Source: Xanthobacteraceae bacterium
Lineage (GTDB): Bacteria; Pseudomonadota; Alphaproteobacteria; Rhizobiales; Xanthobacteraceae
Length of the DNA stretch: 8,294 nt
Reading direction: 5' to 3'
NCBI GenBank assembly: GCA_030039105.1
Contig: JASHQO010000299.1
Location: 1 to 8,294, forward strand
A program made the translations under genes and the position numbers. This document shows positions 6,807 to 8,294 of the stretch, piece by piece. Within the stretch, counting starts at the first letter, position 1. Each line of letters opens with the position of its first letter. The notes beneath the pieces were generated by a model. That model was not told where the DNA came from. It did not search any database and was given only the letters and a program-made list of their open reading frames with translations.

Positions 6807-7801
6807 GGTGCGCCTCTTATGCGTCGCGCAAAGTGCGAAAGTCCGCCGAGAATGCCGTTCGGCAAGAGCATCACGACGGCGATCAGCAACAGGCCGATCC
6901 AGAAATACCAGTATTGCGGATTGAGCCCGGAGAACTGGTCGCGCGCCACCATATAGACCACGGCGCCGATCAGGCCGCCGTAAAGCCGCCCGGTGCCGCC
7001 CAGGATCAACATCACCAGCACGTCGGCAGAGCGTTGAAAGCCGAGCGCTTCGAGCGACACCGTCTCGGTCGTCTCCGCCAGCATGGCGCCGGCGATGCCG
7101 GCAATAATGGCGGCGATGGTGTAGATGGTCCGGATATGGGTATGGGTCGACGCACCGATCGCCGGCATGCGCAAGCCGTTCTCGCGGATGCCGCGCAGCG
7201 CCAGTCCAAACGGTGAATGGATGAGCCGCCGCGCGATCAGAAAAATCAGAAACAACCCGGCTAGCGCGTAGCTGTAGGCAGTGTAGCCATAGAGATCGAA
7301 CCGGATCTTGCCGAACAGCGGCCAAGTGTGGATGCCCTGCAGGCCGTCGAAACCGCCGGTCAGCCAGCCGGCGCTGTTGGCGGCTTCCTGCAGCACGAGG
7401 CCGATGCCGAGCGTGATCATGATCAGCGCCAGATGGCGAAACCGCGCGATGATGAAGCTCGTCGCATAGCCGAACAGTCCGGCGACGACGGCGGCGGCCA
7501 GCAATCCGGTCAGCGGCTCGCCCCAGCCCGATTTGGAGATGAGGCCGGCCGTATAGGCGCCGATGCCGAAATAGGCGGCGTGGCCGAGCGAAACGATACC
7601 GGAAAAACCGAGGATGAGATCGAGGGAAAGCACGAACAGCGCGGTGATGGAGATTTGGCTCGCCAGCACCAGATAGCTCGGCGCCAGCACGAACGGCAGC
7701 AAGGTGGCGAGCCAGAACGCGATCTCGCTCCACTGCCAGCGTAGCTGTGCCTGCAGATATTGCACCGGGCGGACCGGCGCGGCGCTCGCCTCGCTCGACA
7801 C
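6803..7801 (-). CDS. livM: Branched-chain amino acid-type ABC transporter permease LivM
   Basis: A 332-residue inner-membrane permease that pairs with LivH. It has about eight to ten hydrophobic segments (approximately 27-61, 65-90, 97-119, 124-143, 174-190, 223-243, 260-287 and 297-315). The family signature GFSGIVSLGHAAYFGIGAY occupies 65-83 and a cytoplasmic EAA-like coupling loop, GLALRGIRENGLRMPAIG, occupies 199-216, where LivG or LivF should dock. I chose GTG 7801 because a strong GGGAGG (7810-7815) lies 8 bases upstream and it begins 2 bases after the livH stop. The in-frame ATG at 7837 would add 12 residues, overlap livH by 34 bases and has no ribosome binding site. The stop overlaps the livG start. 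LivM-type permeases are usually 300-430 residues, so the length is normal. Confidence 0.92.
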   Translation of the reverse strand: MSSEASAAPVRPVQYLQAQLRWQWSEIAFWLATLLPFVLAPSYLVLASQISITALFVLSLDLILGFSGIVSLGHAAYFGIGAYTAGLISKSGWGEPLTGLLAAAVVAGLFGYATSFIIARFRHLALIMITLGIGLVLQEAANSAGWLTGGFDGLQGIHTWPLFGKIRFDLYGYTAYSYALAGLFLIFLIARRLIHSPFGLALRGIRENGLRMPAIGASTHTHIRTIYTIAAIIAGIAGAMLAETTETVSLEALGFQRSADVLVMLILGGTGRLYGGLIGAVVYMVARDQFSGLNPQYWYFWIGLLLIAVVMLLPNGILGGLSHFARRIRGAP

Positions 7802-7803
7802 GC

Positions 7804-8294
7804 CTAACGCCTCCCGAACAGGCCGGTCGGCCGCCACATCAAGAGCACGATCATCACCAGATAGATCAGGAAGGCGCCGAATGCCGGCGCGTAGTATTTG
7901 CCGGCGACGTCGCTGACACCGAGCAGGATCGCCGCGGCGAACGAGCCGAAGATCGAGCCCAGCCCGCCGACCGAGACCACGATCAGCACGTAGATCAGGT
8001 AGGTCAGCGCGAACGACGGGTCGAGCCCGATGATCTCGATGGCGAGCGCGCCGCCGAGGCCGGCGAGTCCGCTGCCAAGCGCGAAGGTGATGGCGAACAC
8101 GGCGTCGACATTGATGCCGAGTCCGCGCGCCATGCGCTGGTTGTTGACCGCGGCCCGCACCTGGGCACCGAACCGGGTGTTCTCGATGGTGACGAACAGC
8201 AGCATCGTGATCACCAGCGCGACCGCGATCAGGAAAATCCGGTACATCGCCAAGTTCAATCCGGCAACGTCGATCGAGCGGCGCAGATAGGCCG
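7804..8294 (-). CDS. livH: Branched-chain amino acid-type ABC transporter permease LivH, N-terminus beyond window edge
   Basis: The C-terminal 162 codons of the LivH permease are present; typical members have about 290 residues, so roughly 130 N-terminal residues lie to the right. The reading frame is open through the window edge, and internal start codons such as TTG 8257-8259 are not real starts. Visible features are a hydrophobic segment at about 19-35 of the visible part, the EAA-like loop FGAQVRAAVNNQRMARGLGI (41-60), ALGSGLAGLGGALAIEI (71-87), hydrophobic segments at about 95-127 and 136-154 that include the conserved VVSVGGLGSIFGSFAA (105-120), and the typical C-terminus WRPTGLFGRR. 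It is the first visible gene of the minus-strand transporter block. The solute-binding protein gene is probably upstream of it, outside the window. Confidence 0.92.
   Translation of the reverse strand, partial: AYLRRSIDVAGLNLAMYRIFLIAVALVITMLLFVTIENTRFGAQVRAAVNNQRMARGLGINVDAVFAITFALGSGLAGLGGALAIEIIGLDPSFALTYLIYVLIVVSVGGLGSIFGSFAAAILLGVSDVAGKYYAPAFGAFLIYLVMIVLLMWRPTGLFGRR
7810..7815 (-). promoter_or_regulatory. Ribosome binding site that fixes the livM start
   Basis: Read on the minus strand this is GGGAGG, 8 bases before the GTG at 7801. It lies inside the last codons of livH, as expected for tightly packed permease genes, and decides against the upstream ATG at 7837. Confidence 0.7.

Noticed and set aside
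6057..6956. A 299-codon plus-strand open frame opposite livG/livM
   Set aside because: It lies wholly antisense to two well-supported transporter genes, with no family motif and low-complexity His/Gln/Arg composition.

Overview
The window is G+C-rich, densely coding DNA with GC-biased third positions, GTG starts at several genes and long antisense shadow frames. Two palindromic intergenic elements, whose cores resemble repeats I associate with Bradyrhizobium, Rhodopseudomonas and relatives, together with the gene content, suggest an alphaproteobacterium of the Hyphomicrobiales (Nitrobacteraceae/Xanthobacteraceae-like). This placement rests on style and recognition, not on a search.

Layout: the left edge carries the N-terminal 222 codons of an ornithine cyclodeaminase/mu-crystallin-family gene on the minus strand (1-667). 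Divergent from it, across a 108-base gap, begins a plus-strand series: a PuuE-like polysaccharide deacetylase-fold hydrolase (776-1621), an alpha/beta hydrolase (1811-2716), an Ldh2-type NAD(P)H-dependent oxidoreductase (2860-3912) and a small flavin-type split-barrel protein (3928-4353). The gaps before the alpha/beta hydrolase and before the oxidoreductase each contain a repeat-like palindromic element. No gene-free stretch exceeds 300 bases.

Converging on this series is a minus-strand block read from the right edge: livH (partial), livM, livG, livF and a methyl-parathion-hydrolase-like metallo-beta-lactamase-fold hydrolase. The four transporter genes are separated by 2 bases or overlap by 4 bases, the hallmark of a translationally coupled branched-chain-amino-acid-type (HAAT) ABC transporter. 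The periplasmic binding protein is not in the window and probably lies beyond the right edge.

Taken together this looks like an accessory catabolic/uptake neighbourhood: an importer for a small amino-acid-like, amide or carboxylate compound, surrounded by hydrolases (amide/cyclic amide, ester, MBL) and redox enzymes. The substrate cannot be deduced from the sequence. I see no defence system, phage, transposase, CRISPR array, tRNA or rRNA, and no clearly novel multi-gene system. The best leads are the divergent OCD-family protein that appears to lack the usual active-site lysine, the deacetylase lacking the usual second metal histidine, and the two palindromic repeats.
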